From Treponema sp. (GTDB taxonomy: Bacteria; Spirochaetota; Spirochaetia; Treponematales; Treponemataceae): DNA of 36,814 nucleotides. A program made the position numbers and the translations under genes. The stretch spans positions 1 through 36,814 of the forward strand of contig JAILKS010000056.1 in NCBI GenBank assembly GCA_024693715.1. Direction: 5' to 3'. Below the pieces are notes generated by a model. That model did no database searches. It was not told where the DNA came from and saw only the letters and a list, made by a program, of their open reading frames with translations. Positions 15,124-23,805 of the stretch are shown one piece after another (position 1 is the stretch's first letter; the number at the start of each line of letters is the position of its first letter).

Positions 15124-16200
15124 TTATCTGATTTTAAGAATTATTCCCAGAACAGCCATTGTTATTAAAATCTGAAGAATCATGAATTTTATTAAAACCT
15201 GAGTAGGAGACCATCCTCTGTTTTTTCTCATGTGGTCGTGTAACGGGAATCTGATATTTTCGAAAATTTTAATCTTAAAGAAGCGTAAGAGGAATACTTT
15301 TAAAAGTCCCATTCCTCCGTTTACAAATATCATTGTTGAAGTTGCAAGAAGAAGGAAAGGGTTCCCGGAAGCCATTACACAGACACCAAGGAAAAATCCT
15401 AAAGCGCGACTTCCGGCATCTCCCATAAGACATTTACTCGGGAATGCATTAAGCCATAAATATCCCATCACTACTCCGGCCATTGAAAAAATCATTACAG
15501 CCCAGTTTGCACCGGCAGCAAAATGTGGAACAAGAAGATAGCCTGCAATATCAACGTGACCAAGAATAAAATAGAAAATAATTCCAAGGGTGAGTAATGC
15601 GATTGTAACAAGTGTAGAAGAAAGTCCATCTACTCCGTCTGTACAGTTTGTAGTATTAATTGAAGCCCATAATAAAATTGTAGAAATAATTATATAGACA
15701 ACAGGATTTATAACTATTTCATGAGAAACAAAAGGAATCCAGAATTTTACGAGTCCATCCGGACTAAGTGCTTTTAATCCAAAATATAAAACAAAGGAAG
15801 CTGCCACACTTAAGAGTAAATCAAGCGCTCCTTTTAAGTATTCACCCCAACCTGAAGAACTTCTGTCATCCAGATAGCCGGTTAACATTGAAAGCCATGT
15901 TAATCCGATAATTAATGCTCTGGTCCAGCTCATAGGTACAAATAAAATACAGATAATAACAAAAACTGAAATAAAAACAACACCTGCACCGGTAGGCTTT
16001 CCTTTTGCGGCCTCTGCGTTATCTTTAAGTGTAAATTCACGTCCTCTGTCATGAGGGAGTTTGTCATAAAATTTCGGAATAATTTTATAAACGGCAAAAT
16101 ATCCGCTGAAAAGAGATAGTCCTATTAAAATTGTATAAGAACATAAAAGTCTGGCAGGTCCCCAAAATTGCTGTAAAAATTCACCCAGTGCGTATAACAT
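15124..16200 (-). CDS. mraY: Phospho-N-acetylmuramoyl-pentapeptide transferase
   Basis: 358 residues, near the usual 360, with about ten membrane segments. Motifs match MraY: GKPTGAGVVF near the first Asp region, the catalytic NTTNCTDGVDGLSS, WLNAFPSKCLMGDAGSRALG, and FPLHDHMRKNRGW, which corresponds to the PLHHHxE...W loop. It transfers phospho-MurNAc-pentapeptide from UDP to undecaprenyl phosphate, making lipid I at the inner membrane. The family also includes WecA/TagO, but the PLHDH loop favours MraY. AGAGG lies 6-7 nt before the ATG. It starts 10 bp after the PurH-like gene and is probably co-transcribed with it; no other murein genes are adjacent, which is unusual since mraY often sits in a mur cluster. 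Confidence 0.88.
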   Translation of the reverse strand: MLYALGEFLQQFWGPARLLCSYTILIGLSLFSGYFAVYKIIPKFYDKLPHDRGREFTLKDNAEAAKGKPTGAGVVFISVFVIICILFVPMSWTRALIIGLTWLSMLTGYLDDRSSSGWGEYLKGALDLLLSVAASFVLYFGLKALSPDGLVKFWIPFVSHEIVINPVVYIIISTILLWASINTTNCTDGVDGLSSTLVTIALLTLGIIFYFILGHVDIAGYLLVPHFAAGANWAVMIFSMAGVVMGYLWLNAFPSKCLMGDAGSRALGFFLGVCVMASGNPFLLLATSTMIFVNGGMGLLKVFLLRFFKIKIFENIRFPLHDHMRKNRGWSPTQVLIKFMILQILITMAVLGIILKIR

Positions 16201-16210
16201 AAAAAACCTC

Positions 16211-17815
16211 TTAATATGTGATATGAGACATCAACGTATAAACCATAACGACATTATGCTCATCACAATAATTTATAAATTCTTTATCTGCCGTTACACT
16301 TCCCGTCTGAATTATAGCGCTCAAACCATTGTCTATTAATTCTTTAATTGAATCGGTAAGAGTAATTGTTGTATCACTAACAAGCAGATCTGCTAATTTT
16401 TTATCATCACTTTTAGTTCTTATCGCAATTTCTTTAGCTTCCGACAGTGCATTGTCTATTGCCAATTTTGAAGATTTACATGACTGTGAAAAACCTACAA
16501 CTGCATTATTCTTTACAAGAACAGTTGCATAGGTTCTTGCCTTCATTGCCAGAAGCATTCCAAAAGCCATTTCATCGGTTATAAATTGAGACGGTCTGTT
16601 TTTAGTTTTAATATTCCATTGCTCGAAAATAACTGAATCTCTTGTCTGAAATAAAACACCACCATTTATAAGCTGCAAATCATAATCAGGACAGGAAACC
16701 TTAGCTGTAGGAATTAACCGTATATTCTTATTTGCAGAAAGAATCTGCTTTGCGCCATCTGTAAAGCCCGGTGCAACAATAGCAATTAAACTGCATTTTA
16801 CCATTTCATTGGCTGCATCTTCATCAACTACAGAACTACAGCCTATCGCAACATCCTTTATATTTTCTGAATCAAAATTGAACATGTTAATAAACGAATC
16901 TTTTGCTTTTGTAGAAAGAGCCGCTCCAAGCACTGCAGTGTATTTTACCGCTACAGTAAAAACAGTTCCCATCAAAGGTGTAAACTGCGTTGTAAAATTA
17001 TATCCGTCCGCATTTACAGCTTGAACAGTATATTGATTTTTTAAATTTTCATACAACGAGCTGATTAAATCCCACGCAACAGAAATATCACTGATAATAT
17101 TATAAGTTAATTCTTTTCCCTGAAGCTTCTGAAAACCACTAACTGCACCTATATCTTCAGGATATTTATAAAGACTCGCCTTCTGCTGGGGATTAGTACC
17201 GTTATGAAGCTCCAGCTGTTTTGTAAAAGGAAATGTCAGATAACGCATAAAATCTTTATTATTTGACGAAAACAAAACTGAAGAAGCAATTCCGCTGTCA
17301 TAGGCAGAAACAAGATTCAAGGCCTTTGCTGCAAGATAAATTCTGAATTCTTTTGTAATATTATTTGTCTTAAGTTGAATCATCGCTTCATCATAATCAT
17401 CCGGGTCTGTAAGAATAAGAACATTTTCATAATTTACAAACGAATTTCGTATCAACGTTGAAATATAAAAACTGAATGGTTTTGCAACTTCCTTATAATT
17501 TACTTTTCTATCAAAAAATGGATTAACGTTCATGCATACAAGAAAAATATTACTGTCATTTTTTTCTGCATCCTGTTCAAACTCATCCTCTGAATATTTT
17601 GAATTAAGAATCTGTCGTATTAACGCAGATGTATCGTTCAAATAATGAGCTGTCTGTACTAAAGCCGATTCTCTTGAAACAGGAATTTTCTCTTCACGTA
17701 AAAAATCCTCCGTTTTATTTGCGGTAATAATAGTCCATCCGGAATCTACCAGAAATTTTGCAAACGGAACGAGGTTTTTTGTATTTTCAACATGAATAAT
17801 TGCTCGCTTAACCAT
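16211..17815 (-). CDS. Divergent PurH-like protein, catalytic motifs lost
   Basis: 534 residues, the length of bifunctional PurH (AICAR formyltransferase/IMP cyclohydrolase), with recognisable landmarks in order. LELHNGTNPQQKASLY (201-216) stands for LRYGENPHQxAxxY. GKELTYNIISDISVAWDL (233-250) stands for the KELSYNNxxDxxAAW stretch. AIIQTGSV and CDEHNVVMVYTLMSHITY stand for AIIQPGGS and ADExGxAMVFTGxRHFRH. The AICARFT catalytic Lys-His is now Lys291-Tyr292, the final RHFRH is SHITY, and the N-terminal KTLHPKIHGG of the cyclohydrolase site is absent. The protein is therefore probably not a purine enzyme; it may keep a nucleotide- or folate-binding fold in a new role. It is upstream of mraY in the same transcript. 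No clear Shine-Dalgarno sequence is seen. Confidence 0.8.
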   Translation of the reverse strand: MVKRAIIHVENTKNLVPFAKFLVDSGWTIITANKTEDFLREEKIPVSRESALVQTAHYLNDTSALIRQILNSKYSEDEFEQDAEKNDSNIFLVCMNVNPFFDRKVNYKEVAKPFSFYISTLIRNSFVNYENVLILTDPDDYDEAMIQLKTNNITKEFRIYLAAKALNLVSAYDSGIASSVLFSSNNKDFMRYLTFPFTKQLELHNGTNPQQKASLYKYPEDIGAVSGFQKLQGKELTYNIISDISVAWDLISSLYENLKNQYTVQAVNADGYNFTTQFTPLMGTVFTVAVKYTAVLGAALSTKAKDSFINMFNFDSENIKDVAIGCSSVVDEDAANEMVKCSLIAIVAPGFTDGAKQILSANKNIRLIPTAKVSCPDYDLQLINGGVLFQTRDSVIFEQWNIKTKNRPSQFITDEMAFGMLLAMKARTYATVLVKNNAVVGFSQSCKSSKLAIDNALSEAKEIAIRTKSDDKKLADLLVSDTTITLTDSIKELIDNGLSAIIQTGSVTADKEFINYCDEHNVVMVYTLMSHITY

Positions 17816-17984
17816 GACATAATTCTAACAGAAAAACAAAAATATTAAAATAGCAAAAAAACGGCTCTGTAAAAAACAAAAACGTTTATAAAAATCAGAT
17901 AAATAAACCGGTGCCCCCTGCTTCATCTATTAAAAAAAACAGAAATCTGTTAATATACTAAAATCACTGTAAAAGAGACAACCG

Positions 17985-19172
17985 ATGCAGACAACAGAAA
18001 ACGAACAGTTTTTATATTCTCAACTCATCACCTACATTGGAAACAAACGTTCTCTTCTGCCATTTATAGGTCAGGCAATAAATCTTGTCAGAAAAAATCT
18101 TAATAAAGGTAAGCTTTCATGTCTTGATCTTTTTTCCGGTAGTGGGATTGTGGCACGCTATCTGAAACAGTTTTCATCAGATCTTACCGTAAATGATCTT
18201 GAAAGTTATTCCTGCATCATAAATAAATGCTACCTTTCAAATCCATCGCAAGAACAACTGAAAAAATTATCTTCTCTCCACAAAAACATAACAAAAAAAA
18301 TTAACGAAAAAATACAACAGCTTGAAAGTTCCAGAACAGATGGAACCTATAATCATCCCGGTTTTATTTCTGAACTATACTCACCTTTGAATATAAATAA
18401 AATAAAGCAAAACGAAAGATGCTTTTATACACCCTATAATGCAAACTTTCTCGATATAGCATGTCAGTTAATTCAAAAAGATATCCCTGATAAATACAAA
18501 CCTTTTTTTATAGCACCTCTTTTAAGCGAAGCATCAATTCACGCTAATACTGCAGGTATTTTCAAAGGTTTTTACAAAAATTCAAAAACAAAAATCGGAC
18601 AATTCGGCGGTAACGGGAAAAATGCCCTTACAAGAATTCTTGGAAATATTACGCTGCCGTTTCCTGTTTTTTCAAATTTCTCATGTCCATTTAATGTTTT
18701 TAATCAAAATGCCAATGAAATTGCAGATTCTGAGGAGCTTTACTCTCTTCCGGAAGATAATCTTTTTGATTTAGCGTATCTTGATCCTCCGTACAATCAG
18801 CATCCATACGGTTCAAATTATTTTATGCTAAATCTCCTTGCAAGTTATACAAGGCCTGATTCAAATGAAATAAGCCAGGTTTCCGGAATCCCTAAAGACT
18901 GGAACCGTTCTGATTTTAACAAAAAGAAAAAAGTTGAAAATGCTTTTTTTGAGCTTGTACAAAAAATAAAAGCAAAATACATTCTTGTTTCATTTAATTC
19001 CGAAGGATTTTTAACAAAGGAACAGATGATTGCATTGCTCTCAAAAATCGGAAAAGTTCAGGTTCTTGAATCACAATACAACACTTTCCGCGGCTCACGA
19101 AACCTTTCAGCTCGAAACATCCACGTAAAAGAATATCTGTTCCTCGTTAATAAAATCAATCACCTACCCTGA
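17985..19172 (+). CDS. D12-class adenine-specific DNA methyltransferase
   Basis: 395 residues. The N-terminus YSQLITYIGNKRSLLPFI is typical of D12/Dam-type methylases, where a G-N-K segment binds SAM. LDLFSGSGIVARYLKQF (motif I) follows near residue 47, and the catalytic LDPPYNQHPYGSNYF (DPPY, motif IV) near 267. It methylates the N6 of adenine in a short DNA site. The specificity region in the middle is not recognisable to me. No restriction endonuclease gene is next to it, so it is either an orphan regulatory methylase or the remnant of a type II system. It converges with the EEP nuclease gene, and the two coding ends overlap by 17 bp (19156-19172). Confidence 0.9.
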   Translation: MQTTENEQFLYSQLITYIGNKRSLLPFIGQAINLVRKNLNKGKLSCLDLFSGSGIVARYLKQFSSDLTVNDLESYSCIINKCYLSNPSQEQLKKLSSLHKNITKKINEKIQQLESSRTDGTYNHPGFISELYSPLNINKIKQNERCFYTPYNANFLDIACQLIQKDIPDKYKPFFIAPLLSEASIHANTAGIFKGFYKNSKTKIGQFGGNGKNALTRILGNITLPFPVFSNFSCPFNVFNQNANEIADSEELYSLPEDNLFDLAYLDPPYNQHPYGSNYFMLNLLASYTRPDSNEISQVSGIPKDWNRSDFNKKKKVENAFFELVQKIKAKYILVSFNSEGFLTKEQMIALLSKIGKVQVLESQYNTFRGSRNLSARNIHVKEYLFLVNKINHLP

Positions 19173-20130
19173 CAATTGCCCTTAAGGGCAAATGATCAGA
19201 ATAGCCTTCACCAGAAAAAACCTTGAACTCATTCGGCAATCCGTGTTCATTAACAAGAGGCCAGAAACTACAAACCTCAAATTCTTCAAAACGGCATTTT
19301 CCGTAAAGAAAAATCTGATCAATTTTTTCCCAATTGTCTTCGTAGTAATAGCTTCCATGTAAATCATCTTCCGACCAGCCGCAGGAAACAACGACATCCT
19401 TCTCATCACCGAAAAATGCTTCTCTCAACAGGAAATATCCGGTCATAGAATCCGCTTCAACAAAACGATTTAAATCTCTGTTAAAATCTCCGCAAATCAA
19501 ACAACCATCTATTCCTTCATCAACAGATAATCTCACCTGTGAAGCAAGTAACGACTCCTGCCAGTCTCTCCAGATTTCAGTTTCATTCTCACCACCCAGC
19601 TTCGACTTCCAGTGATTTACAAACAACCTGACTTTCTTTTTACAGACAATGTCAACCTGCAATAAACCCCGCATCGACGGCTGAACAACATCATGAATCC
19701 TTACATCCAGACAATGCATTTTCATATCCAAAAGTTCATATCTCGAAAAGACACCACACCCTAAAGCACTTCCTTCAGGTTTACCAAAACATGAATACTT
19801 CCATCCATTATTCGAACCAACTGATTTTCCACCCAACAGATTACTCAAATCACACAGCACGCGTTCATTTTCAATTTCTTCAAAAACATAAACATCAGCC
19901 TTCAATTGTTTCATAACTTCAATCAATCGGTTTAATCTTGCTCTATAAACTTCTTCATTCCAGTTCTTGTTCTTAACAAAATCCGAATATTCAGTCCCAT
20001 CAGAATGAGAATCAAAAAAAGTCTGAACATTCCATGAAACAACAGAAATTTCATCACAATCCGAAGGATTAGAAACAGAACATGAAGTCAATCCCAGTCC
20101 AAGAATAATCAAAAAAAACAGCTTGCGCAT
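19156..20130 (-). CDS. Endonuclease/exonuclease/phosphatase-family lipoprotein
   Basis: I chose the ATG at 20128-20130 because it opens a lipoprotein signal peptide (MRKLFFLIILGLGLTSC, lipobox LTSC). AGGAGG lies 13 nt upstream. The frame stays open for 86 more codons upstream, but those give a basic, low-quality N-terminus. The 324-residue protein has the EEP (DNase I-like) motifs in order: SVVSWNVQTFF, VYVFEEIEN (metal Glu), NHWKSK, LICGDFNRDLN and the catalytic GYSDHLPL. It is a metal-dependent phosphodiesterase or phosphatase, exported and lipid-anchored; substrates of such secreted members include DNA and phospholipid head groups. It could scavenge nucleotides or degrade extracellular DNA. 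Follows the RsmI-like gene by 134 bp. Confidence 0.85.
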   Translation of the reverse strand: MRKLFFLIILGLGLTSCSVSNPSDCDEISVVSWNVQTFFDSHSDGTEYSDFVKNKNWNEEVYRARLNRLIEVMKQLKADVYVFEEIENERVLCDLSNLLGGKSVGSNNGWKYSCFGKPEGSALGCGVFSRYELLDMKMHCLDVRIHDVVQPSMRGLLQVDIVCKKKVRLFVNHWKSKLGGENETEIWRDWQESLLASQVRLSVDEGIDGCLICGDFNRDLNRFVEADSMTGYFLLREAFFGDEKDVVVSCGWSEDDLHGSYYYEDNWEKIDQIFLYGKCRFEEFEVCSFWPLVNEHGLPNEFKVFSGEGYSDHLPLRAIVRVGD

Positions 20131-20264
20131 AATCTTAATGAATCCTCCTTTTTTCAAGCGCTCACTATATATATTGTCGAGATTGATAAAAAAAGGAAAA
20201 TATTTTGAAAAATTCTTTAAAAAAAGTGATTTTTTTTTATTATCCTGATGATTACGAGGCTTAA

Positions 20265-20984
20265 TTATTTTCCCATTACAAAAATACACGGGATTTTGCC
20301 AAGGTCCGGGATTTTCTCTTTTTTCCACTCTGCTACCGTTCGCGTTTTTATGTATTCTTCTGCACATGTGATTCCTGCCGCTATACAAAGCTTTGTATCC
20401 GGTCTGAGTGATGAAAGGATTGTCTCGATGATTTTTGCGTTTCTGTAGGGAGTTTCTATAAAGCTCTGGGTCTGATTATCGTTCCAGACTTTATTTTCCA
20501 GTTTTTTGAGTGCCTTGATTCTGTTCGGAACTTCTACCGGAAGATAGCCGTTAAAAGCAAAGCTCTGCCCGTTGAATCCGCTCGCCATAACCGACATGAT
20601 GATTGATGAAGGGCCTACAAGAGGAATTACGCGTAATTTTTTACTCTGAGCGATTGCTACAACATCTGCACCAGGATCAGCAATTGCAGGACATCCCGCT
20701 TCGGAAATTATTCCCAGAGGCTTTTTTTCTTTTATGAGAGGTTCAAGGTAAGAGCCGATTATTTTTCTGTCTGTATGACGGTTTAATTCGTAAAAAGTGA
20801 GTTCATCAATATCGATTGATTTTTCAACCTTTTTTAAAAACCTTCTTGCCGAGCGGATATTTTCTACAATAAAATGCTTGATGTTTACGATTATATCGTG
20901 ATTATAAGAGGGCAAAACCTGATTGATTTCCGTCTCCCCCAAAGTTACCGGGATTAAATAAAGAGCCTCTTCCAATTTATCCAC
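20265..20984 (-). CDS. RsmI-like SAM-dependent methyltransferase
   Basis: About 240 residues of the tetrapyrrole methylase fold. SEAGCPAIADPGADVVAIAQ and LVGPSSIIMSVMASGFNGQS match the RsmI core that binds SAM, and FIETPYRNAKIIETIL matches the ETPYR region. RsmI methylates the 2'-O of C1402 in 16S rRNA. This protein lacks the usual ATPIGNLxD N-terminus and is shorter than classical RsmI (about 285). It may be the short subfamily also seen in Bacteroidetes, whose target is uncertain. The start is ambiguous: GTG at 20984, or TTG at 20975, which sits better behind AAAGGTGG. Not clearly linked to its neighbours by function. Confidence 0.8.
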   Translation of the reverse strand: MDKLEEALYLIPVTLGETEINQVLPSYNHDIIVNIKHFIVENIRSARRFLKKVEKSIDIDELTFYELNRHTDRKIIGSYLEPLIKEKKPLGIISEAGCPAIADPGADVVAIAQSKKLRVIPLVGPSSIIMSVMASGFNGQSFAFNGYLPVEVPNRIKALKKLENKVWNDNQTQSFIETPYRNAKIIETILSSLRPDTKLCIAAGITCAEEYIKTRTVAEWKKEKIPDLGKIPCIFVMGK

Positions 20985-21048
20985 CTTTAAAAATCATTAT
21001 ATGAAAAAAAGAAGAAAAAAGCTACAAAGATTTTTTATTTACTCAAAT

Positions 21049-22303
21049 CTAAAGCTTAATCTTTTTTGGAAACGCCTGTTTTCTCATTATACCCCACATT
21101 TTATCTATATAAGAAAGGGTATAAAAATTTTCATAATAATGATAATAAAATGCTCCTTTAAGAGTCATCTGATATTCACCGTTTTTTTCGGTCACAAATC
21201 CTGCTTTTTTGCTAAGCCAGATTTCAAAACCATACATTCTCTTTAATGAAACTCCAAAGAATTTTTCAAAATCCTTTTCACGAACTTTTGTGCTATATGC
21301 TGTCCAGAAAAGCCAGTAAATCATCCTTTGTCTTTTTGTAAAACGTATTGTTAATGAAGTTGCAGGTTTTCCGGATTCAATTCTCTTACAATAAGAATCA
21401 ACATCAAAAGTATTTATTTTAAATTGATTTTTTAAAAGAGTTGTCGCAGAAGTTCCAAAACCTATAAAATTTTCCCTTGTCATAGAAGAATAATTTGCTT
21501 CCGGTTTGTTAGAAAAAGTCCAGATTGAACTTCTGGTATAGCCCTTTTCCATAAAATAATTTGAAATCTGATCTAGAAGTTTTCGTTTCTGTTTTTTTGC
21601 CATCGCCTTAACTCGGCTTTTTGTGAAAGTAAAATCTATAAAAGGATAAATTGCAATATGATTTGCACCCGCTTCAAACGCCATATCGGCATCTGTTTTT
21701 AAATCTTCAAAAGTCTGATTGGGAAGTGCAAAAATAAAGTCCATGGAAACAGTTTCAAAAGGAACAGACTTAAGGGCTGTGCTTATTGCTTTTATGTCAA
21801 TCTGCTTTCTTCCAAGAATAGTCTGATATTTTTCAGAAAAAGACTGAATCCCTATACTGATTTTTGTTATGCCCGCTTTTTTTAATGCCTGCAGAGTTTT
21901 TGTATTTACATTATCCGGGTGCAGTTCAAGCCCGATTCCTTCAGTTATTATAAAATGTTCTTTAACTGCATCAATAATTTCTTTTATCCGTTCAACAGCA
22001 AGAGCAGGTGTTCCGCCTCCAAAATAAAGACTTGAAACTTCTTTTTTACCAGAAATCTGATTTCCAATAAAATGAATCTCTTTAATGAGTGAATCTATAT
22101 ATTTATTACATTTTTCGCCGGAATAAATAACCTTGCAGTAAGGACAAAAATTGCAGATGCTCTTACAAAAAAGGAATATGAATATAAAGTCCCGGTTTTT
22201 CACATTCATCAAAAGGTAAAAGTTCATCATATTCATTTTTTAAAGTAAAAGGATGAATTGTTCTGGTAAGCCACATCCTCGTTAAACTTGTAATTAAACT
22301 CAT
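21049..22303 (-). CDS. HemW/HemN-like radical SAM protein with a homopolymer frameshift
   Basis: The natural start is ATG 22301-22303, 7 bp after the upstream gene. That frame reads MSLITSLTRM..., then KPGLYIHIPF, and hits a stop just after a run of six A (22167-22172). Dropping one base joins it to the main frame, which continues CKSICNFCPYCK, restoring the family's YIHIPFC..C..C motif. Other motifs are YFGGGTPA, ISIGIQSFSEKY, FIFALPNQTFEDL and GFGTSA. The total is about 417 residues. HemN-like proteins use a 4Fe-4S cluster and SAM; HemW members are haem chaperones, HemN oxidises coproporphyrinogen III. This one is close to those that sit beside other radical SAM genes. The break may be a sequencing error, a fresh mutation or slippage. 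Confidence 0.8.
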
Positions 22304-22310
22304 AATCAAC

Positions 22311-23213
22311 CTAAATATATTTTAAATATGTTCTAAGCATTTCAAAAATGACTTTTAAATTTCCACGGAATAAAAGTGTATATTCAGCAACAAAAAAATA
22401 TCCGCATTGTTCACAAAGTCCCGGAACATCAATACAGCGTCCGCAGACAGAAAGTTTCCCGTTTTCTATTACAACACACTGATGGCAGGGTACAGGAAAT
22501 TTATTTTGAATAAGATAGGGGAATGCACTTTTCAGATTAAAAAAAGGCACTTTTTCTTTCATCATCCGGGTGATTATTTTACAGGCAGCAGCTTTTTCTT
22601 CCAGGCTCAATGCAAGTTCTTTTGTATCAGGATAAGGGGTATGAAAATTAAAAGAAACTGCGCGAACGTTTTTAGTATCTCGTGCTGTATGACATACTTC
22701 GCGTATATAATCTTTATTGATTTTATTGATCGCCATATAAAAACAGATATTATCTTTGGTTGCATTTTGAATATTCTTCATGATTGTATCATAAGTATCA
22801 CCGCGGATGTCATTATGACGTTCTTTATCTCCGTCCAGACTTAAAAGAATTAAATCTGCTTCAGGTAAATCGAGCGGGAAAGTTCCGTTTGTTACAACAT
22901 TGACAATTAAAAATCCCATCCTTTTTGCTTCAATAACTAAATCACGAAGAGTGCGATTTCCATCTTTCCATAAAAAAGTTTCTCCTCCACAAAAAAATAG
23001 AATCCTTATTCCCATATCATATAACTGCTGCATTTCTTTATGAATCTGCTCATAAGGATGAATGATTGCCGTTATATTATTTACGCTGCAATGCTTACAA
23101 TGAAGATTACATTTATCTGTTATGATTACAGTTCCAAGAATGGGAGATTTTCTTCTGAAGAGGATTGTTTTAGTGGCAAAACCTGCAAAATATAAAAAAG
23201 ATGATACTTTCAT
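22311..23213 (-). CDS. Radical SAM protein with Cys-rich C-terminal region
   Basis: 300 residues from ATG 23213; a GTG two codons upstream (23219) is the alternative start. The radical SAM signature CNLHCKHC (CxxxCxxC) binds the 4Fe-4S cluster. IRILFFCGGETFLW is the GGE motif, and VVTNGTF with LILLSLDGDKERHNDIRG fits the HpnH/MoaA/SPASM-type fold. The C-terminus has several Cys (CHQCVV, CGRCIDVPGLCEQCGYF), as in SPASM proteins that bind auxiliary clusters. These enzymes modify peptides or small molecules by radical chemistry; some act on lipids. A hydrophobic N-terminus (MKVSSFLYFAGFATKTILF) may associate with the membrane. It sits 7 bp before the HemW-like gene, probably co-translated. The substrate is unknown. 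Confidence 0.85.
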   Translation of the reverse strand: MKVSSFLYFAGFATKTILFRRKSPILGTVIITDKCNLHCKHCSVNNITAIIHPYEQIHKEMQQLYDMGIRILFFCGGETFLWKDGNRTLRDLVIEAKRMGFLIVNVVTNGTFPLDLPEADLILLSLDGDKERHNDIRGDTYDTIMKNIQNATKDNICFYMAINKINKDYIREVCHTARDTKNVRAVSFNFHTPYPDTKELALSLEEKAAACKIITRMMKEKVPFFNLKSAFPYLIQNKFPVPCHQCVVIENGKLSVCGRCIDVPGLCEQCGYFFVAEYTLLFRGNLKVIFEMLRTYLKYI

Positions 23214-23318
23214 AATCACTTTTAATTATAGCCAATTGTTTTTTAAGATTCTACAAACAGTCCTATAATTAAGCAATTTCTTAATCTAAATAAAAACTCT
23301 TCTTGTAACACAAACATA

Positions 23319-23347
23319 TTGACAATTCATTAAAAAAATTATAAATT
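23319..23347 (+). promoter_or_regulatory. Promoter of the tRNA cluster
   Basis: A perfect TTGACA (23319-23324), 17 bp, then TAAATT (23342-23347), about 15 bp before the first tRNA. The SRP RNA gene in this window has the same -35/-10 pair and spacing. Confidence 0.65.
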
Positions 23348-23361
23348 ATAACTCACCTATT

Positions 23362-23447
23362 GGAGCGATACCAAAGCGGTCGTACTGGGGCGGTCTTGAA
23401 AACCGTTGTAGCGCAAGTTACCGGGGGTTCGAATCCCTCTCGCTCCG
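23362..23447 (+). tRNA. tRNA-Ser(UGA)
   Basis: The 7-bp acceptor stem GGAGCGA pairs with TCGCTCC. The anticodon loop CTTGAAA gives UGA, a long variable arm typical of Ser follows, and the T-arm has GGTTCGAATCC. CCA is not encoded; the discriminator is G. Reads UCA/UCG. Confidence 0.95.
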
Positions 23448-23456
23448 ATTATCGCT

Positions 23457-23541
23457 GGAGGTGTGGTAGAGCGGTAATACAACGGATTGCTAATCCGTCG
23501 GTTTCGAAAGAGCCGGGCAGGTTCAACTCCTGTCGCCTCCG
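23457..23541 (+). tRNA. tRNA-Ser(GCU)
   Basis: The acceptor stem GGAGGTG pairs with CGCCTCC (one T-G wobble). The anticodon loop TTGCTAA gives GCU, a long variable arm is present, and the T-arm has GGTTCAACTCC. CCA is not encoded. Starts 9 bp after tRNA-Ser(UGA). Reads AGC/AGU. Confidence 0.95.
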
Positions 23542-23574
23542 ATTCAAAGCACACCGAACAGTGTAATTTAGTAT

Positions 23575-23649
23575 GAGATTGTAGCTCAGCTGGATTAGAG
23601 CATCACCCTGCGGAGGTGAGGGTCGCACGTTCGAATCGTGTCAGTCTCA
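23575..23649 (+). tRNA. tRNA-Arg(GCG)
   Basis: The acceptor stem GAGATTG pairs with CAGTCTC (one T-G wobble). The D-arm is GCTC/GAGC with A20, the anticodon stem TCACC/GGTGA encloses CTGCGGA, so the anticodon is GCG. The variable loop is short, the discriminator A, and CCA is not encoded. Most bacteria read CGN with ACG (inosine), so a G34 arginine tRNA is uncommon. Its last 20 bases recur at 23926-23945. Confidence 0.88.
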
Positions 23650-23651
23650 AC
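23632..23651 (+). repeat. 20-bp direct repeat, copy 1 (tRNA-Arg 3' end)
   Basis: The final 18 bases of tRNA-Arg plus two flanking bases are repeated exactly at 23926-23945. Copies at the 3' end of a tRNA are the usual att core of integrative elements. Confidence 0.75.
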
Positions 23652-23657
23652 CAACAT

Positions 23658-23690
23658 AAAGTCCATTCGTGAGAATGGACTTTAATTATT
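23658..23690 (+). terminator. Intrinsic terminator of the tRNA cluster
   Basis: An 11-bp perfect stem (23658-23668 with 23673-23683) has a GTGA loop and is followed by an AATTATTTT tract. It lies 9 bp after the tRNA-Arg end. Confidence 0.8.
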
Positions 23691-23720
23691 TTAAAATCAA
23701 TAAACGGTGAAAAACGAAGC

Positions 23721-23732
23721 ACACGATTCGAA
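23721..23732 (-). repeat. 12-bp inverted copy of the tRNA-Arg T-loop segment
   Basis: These 12 bases are the reverse complement of the T-loop/T-stem piece at 23630-23641. It is the third partial copy of the tRNA 3' end within 320 bp. At 12 bp, chance cannot be excluded. Confidence 0.45.
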
Positions 23733-23805
23733 TCTTATATAATTGAAGAACCGTTAAAAAAAATACGAAAACCTGGAGTATTTTTTAGGTTCAACATTTA
23801 TCTGA

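Noticed and set aside
20131..20388. 86 upstream codons in frame with the EEP lipoprotein
   Set aside because: They overlap the RsmI-like gene end and would place the lipoprotein signal peptide inside the protein.
22173..22236. ATG at 22236 as start of the HemW-like protein
   Set aside because: It would replace the conserved YIHIPF by FIFIFLF; the correct residues are in the other frame starting at 22303.
23357..23554. Open frame on the minus strand across the first two tRNAs
   Set aside because: It is the antisense of tRNA-Ser genes and gives a typical tRNA-derived spurious peptide (RGIRTPG).
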